Position numbers and translations under genes: made by a program
Notes under the pieces: model-generated
The model's input: only the letters and a program-made list of their open reading frames with translations
Database searches by the model: none
What the model was told of the DNA's origin: nothing
Assembly: GCF_000002995.4 (NCBI RefSeq)
Contig: NW_025062475.1
Coordinates: forward strand, 8,126,187 to 8,190,186
Length of the DNA stretch: 64,000 bases
Reading direction: 5' to 3'
From: Brugia malayi
Taxonomy: Eukaryota > Nematoda > Chromadorea > Rhabditida > Onchocercidae
Shown here: positions 1 through 15,900 of the stretch, piece by piece
Layout: each line of letters begins with the position of its first letter
How positions within the stretch are numbered: position 1 is the stretch's first letter

Positions 1-3000
1 TTTCCGATTTTGCGATAAAGATTTAATTGCCAAGCATTCTTATCAGTCGGATCTGTCTGAAATGCCGCTGAGTTCGAAAAATTGTCTAATTCAAATTTCA
101 AACATGAGTTTGCCCTATCTGACATTATAAAGCTAACATTTAGAACATGTCAGTCATTTTTATTACTCATCGCATCGTGATTCACAGTAATAATTAACCA
201 CCTAAAAACAAACCTTAGCTGGTATGTCAAGGAGAGAACGAACAAGTTCACGTATTTTATCTTCCGGTTCCTTGGCCAAGAACTTTTCTTTCGCCTGTTG
301 CACTATGTCCAACTCACGACCACCGAATACATTTAAACCAACGGGCAATAATCGCTTCAAACAAGCTATCACGATCGAACCTGCATGCTTGTCTTTACGC
401 ATCTGAATAAATTCATAGCTTTGTTCTAATAGAACAAATCAAATTTTACACAAATCTCAATACTTTTCTCATAATCCATTTTAGTACCTGTCCTTCACGC
501 CGTTTCTTTTTACGTTCCGCAATAGCAGCTTTTCCAGTTTTCATTTCACCAGTACCACCAGCTACCGATTCATCCTCATATTGAGCCATAAAATTCAATT
601 CTTCACGCTTAAAATGCTGTGAAAGAGACCAGATCTAGAATGCATACATTACAAAAACGGATTTTTCTGTCAGTTTTTGTTACCACTCGTAAGCCCATCA
701 AGACAGTGACCAACCATAGTTATTGTTAAATAAGTATTAAGATGATCGTTCGACCAGAAATCAATTTGATAGCTTGATAGTTTGAATATACTTTGTTTCT
801 TTAAAAGAGAATATCATACTTCAAATGCTTCAGAGACTTTAAAATTACACTAACTTTGAAAATTATAGCAACATTCTCGTAAACACCGTCTGTTTCCCAA
901 GACGGTGATTTTAGCCACTGTGCCCGATGCAAGTCTGTATATTTCATTAAAATTGGGAAATAGGCGTACACATCTCGTACGAGATGAGCGTTATCCTGAA
1001 AGTTACTCGGCGTAATTATGAAATAAAGGCGACTTGATTTATTATCAGCATAAATGCATGCAATACGCATTCATTCCATTGCGACACACTTCGCAATGCG
1101 TGTCGCAATTATTGTTTTTCATCCTTTATAACACTTATACTCTTAATTTACAACATTACATATGCTTTTTCTTTGGGACAAAATATATTTGAAAAAAATC
1201 ATTTTACTGTTACCTCAGCAACCGTGCCTTCATCAGCATCATCAGGATGAGTACGCATATGTTCCTCTTCTCTATATGCTTTTTCCGCCAAGCGCCTTAA
1301 GCGTTCTGCAACTGGAAGCATGTAATCTTTCACCGCATCGCAGCTCACGTATGGTATAATTTGAACAGAGAAAAAATTAATCCGACAAAGCCAGGAAGCA
1401 TTCTCTACACCAATGTGATTATGAATCATCTGGAGAAGTGCACGGAAAATTCGATTGATGTGTTCATTACCAACATCCGTGACTGGTACACTAAAATCAA
1501 AGATTATGTGGAAAAAAAAAGCTAAGGGTTTACCGACAAAATGTAACTGGAAATTAATAAATGAGATGATCTGCTCGACTTAAAATATTGGAAATTAAAT
1601 TTTTTAAGTTATATTTCTGTATGAAGCAACACTACAGAAATACTGAAGAAAATGGACTTAATATACTGATGCAAGAAGGTTCTGCCGAGCGGATTTAAGA
1701 CCTAATAAGAAAGCAATAGGTATCACTCAATTTCAGAAGATAACTTCTATCATGCGAATAATATTTGATAGAAATAATGTAGCTCTTAAACATCGAATAC
1801 AGGTTAAATAGATCTCACGTCGATCGATTACTGCTGTCGGGGCCAAGCTGCCACCAGTAAGTCAAGTAAGAACAAATAAGTGGTAAATCGACATCGTAAG
1901 CAGCTGGTTGTTCGCGATACATGGCACCTGATTGTCCCACTTGCTCCACTTCCGTTAATAACTTATCCAGTTGAGGAATATGTGCCAACAAATTTTGCAA
2001 CATTTCTAAAAGATTAAACTAATCTAATTCATCACAGTACTGGATAAATCAATTTCCCTTTAACCATACCATTTGTAAAGTTGTTATTAAATCTGACAAA
2101 AAGAAGTAATATTTAAAAAAATCTGTAGTGTTTAATGAAAACTTGCAAACTTTGCTCGGAAATGTCTCTTATTTGTATAAATTATTCACACAATCATGAC
2201 TTTCTTGTCTTCATCAATTTTCAGTTCAATTCAACGAACCTTGTACTTGTACAGATTGATCTTGCGACTTAGCCAATAACGAATATTTATTATTTTTATT
2301 AAACTTATCTTCCAAAAAGGCTACAGGAAAACATCCAGCGAATGCTGCAAGACACTGACCAAGAGCTGGACGATGCCTGTAATAAAATTATAGCGTTATA
2401 AAATTACAGCCTGTGGATGGGTTCGAGTATTTCCCAATATTCTAAACAGCAAGTTTTAAAGACCTTTCATTCCGTACTTTTTCGCTTCAGTTCCTATTTA
2501 AAACAGCAATGCATACTTATCCATTTCATAAGCAATTGATTTCCTTTGCGAAGTAGTTGCTGCTAAACTATTCAGAAGATATGCACTGTCCAGAATTTTA
2601 TAACATGCTGCTTGAATTTCATCCACTGGAAAAAAAAAAAAAATGAAGTCACAAATAACAATATCAGCAGATTTTGTGAAGCCAGTTTTTAAAAGTTCAA
2701 TGAATTTCCGGAACTTTGAGAAAAACATATTATAAACTAACATAATAAATCACTGCCAAAATGATTTATAGCCAAATGTACAAACATCGTCGTCAGTACA
2801 GGAATAATCATCTGATTGGCGAATTCTAGTGATACCCAAGATTTTAAATTTTGGCCTCGTAATAACGAATACTGTCCACCATTTTGAAGTTCTTCAACAG
2901 CGGAAAATAGATCATCGGCACAATTGTTGAAAAATGTCAATAAACCGGTGCGCACAATGTCCGAATTTATTTTCACTAATGTTCTGGAAGGAAATTTAAT

Positions 3001-3990
3001 ATAAAATTACAAAAAAAAAAAAAAACTTCAAAATCCAAGTCAAAACATTAACGCTATTGATGATAATTCAAATTTCCTGAATAGCATACCTCAAATCAAG
3101 TGATTGGATAAGACCTTGCAAACATCGTACGGTTATCTTTGCAACATTTCCGAAAGCATGATTTTTAAAGCGAAGTAGCGATGCTAGTCGACAAAATAAG
3201 CTGTTAATATAAAAATTATTCAATATTAAACGATTTGAAATCTTAATGAGTTTTATTTAAGTAAAAAGTAAGAATCAAAGTAGTGCTAACATGGAATTGA
3301 AACCTAAGAAAATTCAGGAGAATTGGAAATCGAATTTTTCTAAGAATTTAATGTTTTACATATTTGGTTTGGTAGACATTTTTGGAAGCAAGAAAAGTGC
3401 TAGAAAAAATTTAAAAAAACAATCGTAATTTCACATAATTGAATAGTTCTAAACCAAGAACTTACTTTGCAACCATTTCTTTTTCCTTATCGGAAGCCAT
3501 TCCGGTTTGCACAACACTGCTATTAGCCAAGAAATAATTCTTATGTGCATTAAAATACGCATGCATCAAAGGTAATACTACCTTAAATTCACGAAAAATT
3601 ACACTTCAAAAAATTGAAAAGAAAAAAATCAAGAAATGTGAAAAGCACTAACTTTTTCGAAGAACTTCACATCTTGGCCTTCTTTCCTAAAACTGTTCTG
3701 ACGTGTGAGCTCCTGACTAGGCTTAATTGTCTTCATTTTTAAAGATGCCTGCTCCAGATATTGGATTAGTTTCTTCAGCAAGTTATATGCAAATCGTTTC
3801 TCCACTGAACTACGTTCACTATCAATTTTGACACGTTCCGCGGATGGCTCAGGCTTATTTGAACTGTAACAAAAATTGCTTGCCTTTATACTCTTGAGTA
3901 CTTCAAACCAATAAATATTCTTGTTTTGAGAAGACCTTTTGATAGACTGATCAGAATTCAACAAATGTCTACCTCCAAACGCGATATCCA
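1..3990 (-). other. unc-68: RyR exons downstream of RyR repeat 4, running off the window
   Basis: Exons include [20 protein letters not shown] with [20 protein letters not shown] (about 3655-3870), a [20 protein letters not shown] exon (about 2745-2980), a [20 protein letters not shown] exon (about 2500-2625), an [20 protein letters not shown] exon (about 1205-1380), [20 protein letters not shown] (about 220-400), and the edge exon with [19 protein letters not shown] (1 to about 60). These are conserved helical segments of the RyR bridging solenoid. The remaining EF-hand and pore exons must lie to the left of position 1. Confidence 0.8.
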
Positions 3991-6900
3991 TGGTATTGAA
4001 GAAATTTCAGAATTTCTGCAGCTCGAAACCGATCTTTTCGACGTTCAAAATCGGTCAACAAATCCCATGGCACAAGTTGTGGTGGCATAGTGCCTCCTCT
4101 ATTTAAATCTGCGAGCACCTAAAAAATCTTGATTCCTTATATCAAGATAATATTTCTTAAAATGAGAAAATTATATTAAATGAAGAACAAACCAGTTTTG
4201 ACACACTAACAAACCTTTTTAGCCCATATCTTGTGAGACTCTTCCGCCATCTTTTCTGCAATGCCCGTCATATCTTTTTCCAGTGTCATATTCGATAAGT
4301 CCACTGGTTTAGGATTGAAATTTTCAACTGCAAATTGAAGTGAATTTACTTCTCAATATTTTTAAAAAATTATCTGTTAATTACATCACGGATTTTGCTC
4401 GAAATCCTATTAGAATAACTCGAACTGAGCATATGGAAAATGTGCTGAAAGTTTCGTTTGTCGAGTACAGATATAGTAAATGATACTAATTACTCCCATG
4501 TGATGGGTAGGTCCATCAAAAAAGATACAGCGTTAGGGTATTCTAATGCATTTTCCATGTTTTTGTGTTCTTGCAATAGCGTCTTTTTGCAGATTCGAGA
4601 TGGCCTAATGTATTCACTTCTTTTTTTTTACCTTACTAATAAAAATACCTACTCGAGCTACCCAAAGAAGTATTATTTTGAATAGCTTTATCGGCAGCAT
4701 CACGATCCGTTAATTCAATCGAGTAATTCCATACCAATAGAGCACGCAAACATTCCGCACAACGTTCTTGATAGAAGTTTTTTTCCTACAAATTCATTCG
4801 TCAATATCCAACAGAAAAAAGAGGCAATAGAAAAATCCATTGCTTATCAGTTTATGTCCACTTATCAGCATAGTAAATTCAATTTTTTCAAATTCGATTT
4901 ATTCGTTTAGTTACTAATTTTCTGTTAAGATAAAACTTTTATCTCAATCTCGTAAAAAATAATTTTCACTTTTTTTATGGGAAGAAATTCAATAAATAAA
5001 CACTTACGAAATCGGGCAAGAATACAAAAGGTTTTAATCTTGGATGCGTGAGAGCTTGACGTGAATACAGCTCACCGTAATTCCAACCTTTTTCGATCTG
5101 TAAAGAATTAGGCATATCGATCCAGAAACTTACTACCCAACCTAACAAAATTAATCAACTAGCTGTTATTAATGAATTAACGCAAGAAATCTCCACATGA
5201 CACATAATAATTAAAATTCCAACAAGAACTCACCTGAGATTGATTCGTACGAAATTTCAATTTTTATATTCACTATGTTAAAATAAAACATTTACTTCGT
5301 GTTGCGCCATTTGTAAAAAGCTTTTACCTTCCTGCTGGCCCATGAGTCATGAAAATGTTCTGCAAATTTGGCTACTACTGACTTCAAGTCATCGTCAAAG
5401 TGAACTTCACTGACATCAACCGGATCCGGATTCCAGATTCCGCGATCTTTTGTTTTCTGAATCCTGTCCGTATCGTCGCCGGTAGTCGTCAGCGTATAAT
5501 CCGGCGATATTGCTGAGCCTATGAATCATAATTAATTTTTATTCCTTTTATTAAATGCCTAAAAAATATAAAAATTCCCAGCCTGACGTGAAAAATAAAA
5601 CCATTCATATAGTAGAAACACAGAAGGAAAATTAACATGATAAAAAAAAAAAGGAAAATGGGAAATAGATGGAAAAAAAGAAAAAAAAAAGATAATTCAA
5701 GTTAGGATAATTCAAATTATAATAAAATAGGAAGATGGGAAAGAGATGAAAGAAAAAGAGAAAGAGGTAATTCAAGTTAGATTAATTCAAATTATCCTAA
5801 CTTGTCATAATAAAATCAAAAATATACCAATAGCAGTCAGACACGGAAGAGCTTTCCCAAATAGTTCCGGATCATACTGTTTACTACCAAGCGAATCGAA
5901 AATAGCATAGAACAGTAGCATGGATAATCTCTTTTCTGTCTCAGAAGCCATTCCATAAATATTCCCCGATCCATAATATTTCGTACAGCGTTCGTAATGT
6001 AGTGTTAGAATCTATGAGTTAGTTAGTCAGTGTTGGCTACTTGTTTCAAATATAACTTCACATAAATTATGAGCATAAAGTGAAGATCCGTTAATAATAG
6101 CAAATTTAAGAATTACAGATACCACTTGTAACACTCCTGATGATAATTTAGTAATGAAAGTCAAATTGCTACGACAACCAGAGTATATTATACAGAAGTT
6201 GTGGCTTCTCCCACTCATTTGTTAACTCAAAACATACTCGCAGTGGAACCAAAAGATTCTCATCCATTTCCTGGATATCAATGATAACTTTGCGCATCAA
6301 TTTGACCATCATTGGTGGTGGAAGTTCACGAGTGATGGCAACCAGAAAATCTGATACCGCATCACGTTGATTTTTAGTCAATGATCGCAGATGATTCATG
6401 CTATAGACCTAGAGTGAGATGGGTAAAAAAGTAGTTAAAGAAATTTCGTACCTACAATTAGCAAATTTACTAATATTCTTCAAGATAACTGTCAAACTGA
6501 TAAAACTTTTTCCAACAACTGATAATCAAAAAGTTCGCAAAAAGATTTTCAGCATTCTCTCTCTAAGACAAAGAAGTTTTTTTAATTGAAAGGTAGATAA
6601 CCGTATGCAACGTAGTATCGAGAAGTGCAGCATGATGTTCAGCGTCAGCAAAGTAATATGAATGACTGGTAAGTAAAGGTAGCACAGCGTTGCACAGATA
6701 ACGATTTAGTGCTAACGCCGTATCACTTTCCACAGAGCATGGCTGCAATGTGTAGTGACAGGTAGTAGAGCACTTTCAATTAAATAGCAAAATTAAAAAT
6801 TAATTCTAGAAACTTTAATTGCCACTTTTTAAAGTATGTACTTTTGGTAGCAAAGATATTGATGAATCTTAAAAATATGACTTGAATTTTTCACATAAAC

Positions 6901-9900
6901 ATTGAAACCTCAAAGAATTCATTTAAAAAAATTGCACTAGTAAGGAAGAAAATATATGAATTTTCTTCGCAGATAATCATATTCCTAATGCTATATCCTA
7001 CTAACCGAATCCATCATCGTAGCAGCTCGAAGATCTGGTAGGAAACTTTTCTCAAGAAAATGGAAAAGCATTTCTTGTGAATCGATACCATAAACACGAT
7101 CCAGGAATAGGAGAACTGACTGTTTATGATTTGGAAGAAGACCAGGTAATGGTCCAACATCTGCAATATTAATTTTTCTCTATTTTCCAATTAATAGCCT
7201 GAAAGAGAAGCATAAATCAGAAGAAAATGAACTCATACTGACCTTTAGAAACATTTGTAAATAAGAATTACATCACCAATTCTTTATTTTAAATTTACGA
7301 ACAATTTTGACACAATAGAACATGGAAAATTCAACGAACAGATAATTTTAAGCTATTTATTCCAAATCTTCAAATTTATAGTTGGAGAAAATCAGTAGGT
7401 TACCAGTAGGGTAGTTTTGGTTGTAGGCAACTGCCATTGCCTATAACCAAAACTAATTACTAGAATACACTGTGAACTAATTAAACCTACAGTTCACTTT
7501 AAATGTATTTAAAAAATCAATATATGCAATTAGATGAAGGCAAAGAAAGAAATTAATGATAAATTAGTTTAGTTGATTCAAATGGAATCAATGTTGTGTG
7601 AATAATTTGAAATAGAAATCATCTTAACGTTGGATTAATTGATCCTTTAAAGTTCATAAATGAAACCAGTTTGATGATTAAGATCATTTCTCGGAAATCG
7701 GATAAAAATCGGATACAGACATCTTATTTTTAAAGTCAAAATGAAATATACATAACATAAAAATGAGGAAGACACTCATTCTTCCACTCTTTTTTCCTCC
7801 CTTTTAATGTACAAATGAAACTTTATCAGATGTCTGCTTTATTAATATTTTATTAATATACTAAAATCTGACTAAGTCCGGCAGTGATAATTAAGAGAAA
7901 ATGAGGACGATCAGGAGATCAGGATAAACTTCAGAGGGCAACTGAATAAATATCATTTACTCCGTGATTCTAATTCTTCGTTGATTCTAATGTTATCATA
8001 TAGGCCATTTGCTTCATATGTTCCCTTACTCATTTATTTTTTTTACTGTTTTTTCTGTTAGTAACTGGTTTTCTTCAAAATACTTTAGTCTTGAATTAAA
8101 TTCAAATCTAGTTGTTAAATGGAACTTGAAAATTTAACTCAAGAAATGTTAATTTTCATATGGAAGCAACAACCGGTTTTCAGAAAAAGATTAGTTAAAA
8201 TTAAGCAACTTAAAGTACCAATTAAAAAATAAAATTAAAATTAACCATCTGTCGCTACTGAAGTTATCAAATTTGGTATAGTAAAACGTAAAGCTAGGAT
8301 TTGACCCAAATCGTCCAACGAAATCAATGAACGCAATATAGCGCGGGCTCGCATACAGTCTCCTTTTCCAGCCTGGAAAATTATGTTCGATTTTTCTGGT
8401 TTGTTAAATAGCTTGAAATCACAAAACATTGCAATTCAGAAACTACTTGTATGTTAATTTTATCGGGAGCACATTTAGCGAGCAAATCAACGAGCGAAGA
8501 ATAGAAATCCAGCGTTGCAGCTCCAAGGTCAACATAATCTTCACCTTCTGTCTCTTTGTTTGGATAATGTCTGAAAACAAATAAAAGCTAAAAATTTTGC
8601 GCCACTGACCACTGTGATTTTCTATTTGAAATTTCAAAAAATTCAAAGTTCAACTTTTTGCGACAGTTCAAATAAAGAATTTAAAATATTATAAAATCAA
8701 ATAAAAAAATTAGCAAGTACGGCTGTTCTCTCAATAGCGCACTATGGATGACAGCACGATTCTTATTCTCTTCCAACGTCCGAATATCCTCTGAAAGTGC
8801 GATTGCCTCCTGCAAAAGATTGTTCCGAAATTCAGACTCATTTCAAGTTTTAAAAAACTTCTTGATAAAATATCTTGAACTCTCAATATTTTAGGAAAAT
8901 CACAAATTTTATTCCTACTTCCTTCATAATGATTGCAACAAATTAAATTTCCTCAGTCTTGAAATCTGCTCAAAATTCTAAATGCAAATTCTTTACATGA
9001 TTTTTTGTGAGGACTTTATTTTAATATTTATTAATTTCGTTCTCCAAAGTGTTAATTTTATGCAACACCTGTTCGTAATATAAAGTTAAGATCGGTCAAA
9101 AAATAGAAGTTACCTTAAATGCTGAGAATAGTCCTTGTCCTTCACCTTTCAGCGCAACACCAAGACATTCCGGCCGACGAATCAATAACCGTATCACTAA
9201 ATTCGCATTCTCTTCGACACTTTCTCCGTTGATCCAAACACAGAATCGCAAGAAGTCAATGTACCGTTCACCTTCCACTGGATCCCAACCAATATCTGGA
9301 TAACCTTTAGCGACCAATTCTAAATTTGGCTGAAAAGTGAAAAAGTAGTCATTGAAAATGACTATAATGACATTCTTTAATAATATCAAAAATTAGACGC
9401 AATACTTTCAGTTCAGTAATGCCATGCAAACCACTGCTTTTACTTTAAAGCACTTTAAAACACTTAGAAACTCTTCTTTTCAGATAAAGGTTATTTAAAA
9501 TATGGATCTTTCTCACCTGCAATCCACACCTGCTAAGATATACTGTAACTTTATCCAGTTCTTCCTCCTTCAAAGCCAAAGCCAATTCATTATTGTCCAT
9601 GAAGCTCGAATATGCAATATCAAGTGGCACAGAACCTATGATTTACAGAAAAATAAAAATTACCTTCCAAAGCATTTAGAAAATTCATGTACTGAGTGGG
9701 AAAATCAATTGAATAAAGGCAAATAAATTTTAGGAATGAATAGGCTTGTTCACCTCGCAAGCTTGGTCTTGCAAGAAGCATAGTTGCGTTATCCAACAAA
9801 AACGATAGATGCTCAAACATGGCTTTTTGATTTTGACGAGAAGTTCGACAGAAGTAACATAGGAAACGTGAGCACGCAACGACCATTTCAGACGCATCCT

Positions 9901-12900
9901 GAAATTGAAAAACTGAAATTAATATATCCATTTGTGTAATTAACAGCACTTGTGATATCAATGCTCCACCACTTTTAAATGTAGAGATTACAGAAATCAG
10001 ATAGCAACAGTGTAGAGGTTTGACATACAAATGCAATTCCGTTCAAGTCTAGAAGCCTAGTCAGTTCAGATTTTATTAATTTCTTAAATATCGTGCCATT
10101 GAATTCATCCGTAAAGATATTTAAATTTTTGGTATATAAAAGGCGTTAGATCGGTTTTTTTTCTACTAATTCTACTTGTAGTCCCTTTCCCTTCCAATTC
10201 AAATCCTTTTTACGAATATGTTCAGACTAATGTTATTTCCATTGTATCAAACTATCTTTACCTTACCTTAGAATCTTGTGCATTTACAATTTCTTCCATA
10301 TTTTCAACATGTTCTGTATGCTCGCCATGATTTGTAGCTCCTTGTTGTGCTGTGAGGACGTTCATCATAATGGACATTACATTTTCATGCACTGTTAGAA
10401 GACGCATCAGATCAGGATGTTGAAAGAAAATGCGGTTGTTCATTAGTTTCCTTGAAAAGTTTAGAAAACAGCTGTAAATCAGGACTACTAGAACAACAAC
10501 AACTGGGTATAAACAATTAAACAAGCAATCTTATATAAGCCCATCCCACATAAAGCAGTAAGTATAAAAAATAACTAATAAGTTCTTTAAAAATCTATGA
10601 GAGTTCAAGAAATCGCTCCTTACCATAATCCCCTTTTTAGGATCGCTTCTTCAGCACTTTCAAATTGCACACTAAGCAGCTCCCGAACTTGGACCAAATT
10701 TTCAATGAAATCTTGTACATCCTCTATATTACGTTCGTGCAACACATATGTTTGCGACAAAGCCTTCATCATCTGCAAGTGTCAATGGATCAAAATTTCG
10801 GGAAAGGATTAATGTTGCATTAAGATGTCTGTTCTTCCAAGCCCATTTCATGTATAATTGTCTATTTTGAGTATCATCGAGCGCAAATGATTACAAAAAG
10901 ATGAGTTGCGGATTAAATTCAATTTAAATAATGCGTCCAATAATAATGAAAGATACAAATTTTTGAGATAATTTATTTCTGCTGTTAATGATCCCAAGAA
11001 ATTATTTTCCTTTTGCTCGATTCTTCAATTTCATCTAATTTTAATGAAAAGATAGAGATAAGCCATAAAAAAATTTTCATTTCGTCCTACAGTGCTACCT
11101 TTCAACCAATATTTTCAGTCGGTTTATTAAAGCTAAACTAAAATTTTGAAACAATGCTTCTACTCACCTCAGCAACACCAGTATACTGGCGCAAAAGAAG
11201 ACTGAACATCTTTCGGATCAACTCGTTACTTTCTATCACTGAAGACGTTGCCCAAGACTTCAGCATTGTGCAAATCATAAGCCTAAATTTACTAACTAAA
11301 CGATCAAAGCAACGCTACAATCGTTATTACGTACAATCTTGAGCGTGAATATCGTCATATCGTTAGAACAGTTGCAACTGAAAATTAATATTTTCGCGAA
11401 CCTAAAACTTTCTGTTCCATTATGATTCATGCTTTTATCCTCGCCAGTGAATGGTGGTGGTACCCGAATAACAAGCTGAGCTAACTGATCCACCCATGAA
11501 TTGGCTTCTTCCAGAATCACCAACTCTGAGAGCTTATTACGCTCTTCACTCTTAACGCATCCTACTCTGCCCACTAACAGTGAACAAAATTGTCTAAAAT
11601 AGAATAACATTAGCAAGAATTGGAAATAGATTTATCCAAAGATGAAACTAAACAAAAACACATTCTTGTTCTTGACCATTCTATAAACTTGGATTATTAT
11701 TAAGGATGATTGTAATGCTGATTTTCTTTTTTTTTTTTAAACGGTACGGGCCGGGTTTTAACTCTGAATATTAGTTAAAGCATTTTTGTCAAAAACACAG
11801 ATAATCTTACATTCTACAATAATTCTATGTCTTTGTTGTCTCTTTATAGGTGTGCACAAACCTTAATTGTTGCTGTAATGTCTCATTCATTGGACATTGG
11901 TCGTATTCCGTTTCATCATCCAACATTATGCCTATACTATCGTCCGGTACCGCTTTGCATTTCATTAATCGAAACATCTATTCAAGGAAAAGATAGTAAT
12001 ATCAGAATATTATTAGAAGTTAAAAGAATTTTTGGGTAATAAAATGAAATTTAAAAACAAAAATGCAAATTAATCATTGGCAGGATTTTATTTCATAATT
12101 AGAAATGAGATTCCGTTTCTAACATATATTAGCCATACTTGCTCTCGAGGTGGACATCGAAATTCTTTCGTACGCCTGGCTGCTTCAGCTGGTGTCATAT
12201 TTGTCTGTTTGATCGACATATATCTTCAAAGTCCATAAATTTAGAAAATCCATTTAACTTATAAAAAGTTACTTAACTAAATCAATTTGTTTAAAAGGAG
12301 TAATTTCAAAAATTATTCTAAACTTTTGCAACAAAACAATAAACCTGGAAAACTGATCTTGCTGTAAATCATTGACAAATCCAGCAGCGAAAGAAACCAA
12401 CGATTCAACCCGATGCCTCAGTTGGATGTTGCAGATATTTTCAAGGATAATCGTAAGCTGAATTTTCACACCCTCCGCCAACTCAATTTCTGTCAAACCT
12501 TTTTGTTTCAAACCTGAACAAAAAGGAAAGCAAAGCTATCGTTCAGAGTTATTTAGAAAAACAAAGTTTTAAAAAGTTCATAAGTTCACCGTCTGCATTT
12601 TGATTTTTTGATTTCAACATAATTTCCATTTTTTTTACTGAGATCCAAAACTTCTTCTTGATATTTAAATAATTGAAATTTGATTTGAAAGAACACGGAC
12701 TACAAGATTTTCGTAGGATTTCCGATTAAATATTCCATTAAATCAGAAATAAATATGTCATAATTTCTTCTCCCAAATCTAATTTTTTGACTTGCTATTT
12801 ATTTCAAATCAAACCTGGAACATAATTTTCATCAAAGGCAATAGGATGAATTAATTTCATAACATCTTTCAGATCATCGTCATCAAATATTCCGATTACT

Positions 12901-15900
12901 AACAGAGCATTAAACAATTTGAAAAGTGGTCTGAAATATTAAAGTATTTATTTTGAATTTAAATTGCATGCAGAGCATTTTATTTCATCTCTATATCATC
13001 TATTTCTTTTTTCAATAAATAAAATGAAATGAAGCTTTTCCTTTCTTCGAACTCAAACTTTTAATTTCTAACTGTTGTGATAATAAATTATCTTTCTGAA
13101 TAATCATTTGTACCCTAACTGCTATTCATTGTAGTCATGCTGTCCCTTTTTCATAGAAAAAAGTTTGACATTCCTGAAACTTACTCAAAATGATTTAAAC
13201 AGTTTCCACCAATTAAATCCCTGCAACTGATAACAGCATGTTCGGTTGCGCTACTTAACGCTGACATAACATGAGCCTTCAAAGCAACGAAGTTGAACGC
13301 AGGCGGTAAAAGCTTTGATTCCGCGTCCATTCCGAAACTAAAGGCCAAAAATAATTTATGCAAATTATATTCAATAAATTAAGCAACGATACTGCAAATT
13401 TCCGTTACTGTTAAAACCTCGCATCATATGAAATAATGGAAAACTCAGAAGACAGTTACATCGACAATGTCAAATGAATGCAATGTATCGCCAATACAAA
13501 ATCGAATTGAAACAGACTTTGACAATTATTTTTAAAAATGTTAAGTCTCCTCCGTTTTTATCCAATCGTTAACTTGGATTTCGGAACTATGACGAAACTA
13601 TCACGAAAAATTATTCATTTCTTGTAGAAAGAGATTATTAATCTTCTCGGAAAGAACCATCCTAAAGATACATCAGTTTCGAGTTCTATACAAAATTTCT
13701 GCCTATAAAATTTCTTGTTTGTTTATCAAGTTGCTTGACGATTCAGTGCAATCGTTTATCGTGCTATTATGCAACGTACCATAAATTCATTAACCACATT
13801 TTTCAATTGATTTACTTCATAGCGCAACAGTAATTAGAAGTATCTCACTTGTCTTTCTCGAAGTTTAAAAGAATATATCGCCGTGTTTTCGATCTTAACT
13901 TCCCGTAACTATTCCTAAATGATCTGATAAAGTACTTAAACTTGATTTTATAACTCAATATTAATTATATGCAACTTACTTGCTGCGCACTTCACTGCAT
14001 ACTATTACTGGTCGAATGGAGATTGTCGGTCCGAGAATTTGGGGAAAACGGTCCTCAATCTCTGGATGAAAGACATTTTTGATTTCGTGATTTTGCTTTA
14101 ATGGAATAACATATTCATGGGTAGTAGACTGACGTGCATTAACATATGTTCGTAAGTGAACGGCTATAAGGAAATCGTGGAATCCTTGCCGAAGAGGTCC
14201 CGAAAGATCTAAAAGTGCAGTTTGGAATTTTCACAGTTTGTACTATTGCTACTGTCATAAAATCCGGAAAAATTGGAAAATTTGTGGTATGAACTGACAA
14301 GAGAAATTTCAGAATTTTGATTCCTTCTCCGAAAAATGCTGAATGATAGGACTAAAGTAAACTGGAGGGTTAATAATGATCGTGGTAGGATCTCGGATGC
14401 AGATCGATCTGGAATCTTCTTTAAAGTTTCATACGTTTGAAAATGCTTCAAAATTTACAATGACTCTTCACTGCATACAGAATCTGATCTTCGTCAACAT
14501 GTGAGCATAAAATATGCGCTACTTTCTGGTTTCCATGCGCTGCTAATTTACAATATAGGTTGAGAGTTTGTCGATGGAATGTCAACAAATCATTATGCTC
14601 AATCATTTCCAGAATGTCATAACTAGTGTCCTTTTCCGGTATGTAAATGGACATTATGCGCACTGGATCGTCACACAGAACAGACCAACCTAGAATGTGC
14701 AGAAGGTTTTAGTCATGAAAAATTGTATGTCCGTCTTGAGGAGCTCTATACCTTCTAATGCGATTAAAGTTTGGAAATTAGTTGCACAGTATTTGATAAG
14801 CTAAATCTGGTTTCTAAAGATTTTTCGAATCTGCTCGACTACTTTACAGCATCGCATAGTTTAATCATTTATAAAAAAGAAAAAAAAAAAAAAAACAATA
14901 TTCAGATGCTCTTACTGGTGTTCGCATGAAATTATCCGTTATCGCAATTATATTCATAAGATTTTAGTTTCTTTTATTTCCACAATTACATTTAGAGATT
15001 AGGCTGATAAAAATACCAAAAATCAAAATTTACCTCTAAAATCAGAAAGTTTAAGAGCTGTTGTTCGTAAACATTCATTAGGTACTCGAGCCCAGTGAAC
15101 GGGATTTAATTTCTCAACCGTTAGTCGTGGTGGACAAAATGGTAACAAACTTTTGTGTGAGGATTTGAACATTGCCGATGATAACGGGAAAGTGTACTGG
15201 AATTGATGTACGTTTAAATAATATTTACACGCTGTTCCCAGTATTTAAATACTTTAGAAAATCCTCAGGAGGCAAGAAAAAATTACATCTACTATAAAAC
15301 TAATAATTATTGCAATTTAAAAGGCTAAAAAAGTCCCCTGAAACAAAAGAATTATTCCTTTTCGTTGATCGTTTTTTCAATTTTCCTTATAAATCATCTT
15401 TTACAAACTATTTTTTAAGAATTACAACTTGTGCAATTTCATCAAGCTCCAAAGAAACTACATCTGAATCTTGGTTGAAGAAGCATTTTTGAATTCATAA
15501 GAAAAAAGCATACCTTTATTCGTCCAAGTTCGAATTGCAAAACTTCGGCGCTTGTAGGTGCTACAAATGCAGCAGGATAGAGAATAGCACCAGGTTCGAG
15601 CTGTGGTATGAAAAATAAATTGTTTAGTTACAATAGTTCAGTTCTACTTTTAGTATTTTAGTCATCTAACATTCGGGTTTGAATTTAAAAAATGTTTCAC
15701 AGGATTTTACACTGAAAAACTGTTACAAATAATACAAAAATTGCAACAATAATAGTCGCCAAAATGATAAAAATTTACCTTAAATCGAAAACCAGTGTCT
15801 TGTTTTGAAGCCAAAAATGATAATTCTCCAACAGATGTATCAATGATACAACCGATCAACAGGCCGGATACTTTAGTATTCCCTGGTTCTGGCACTGATT

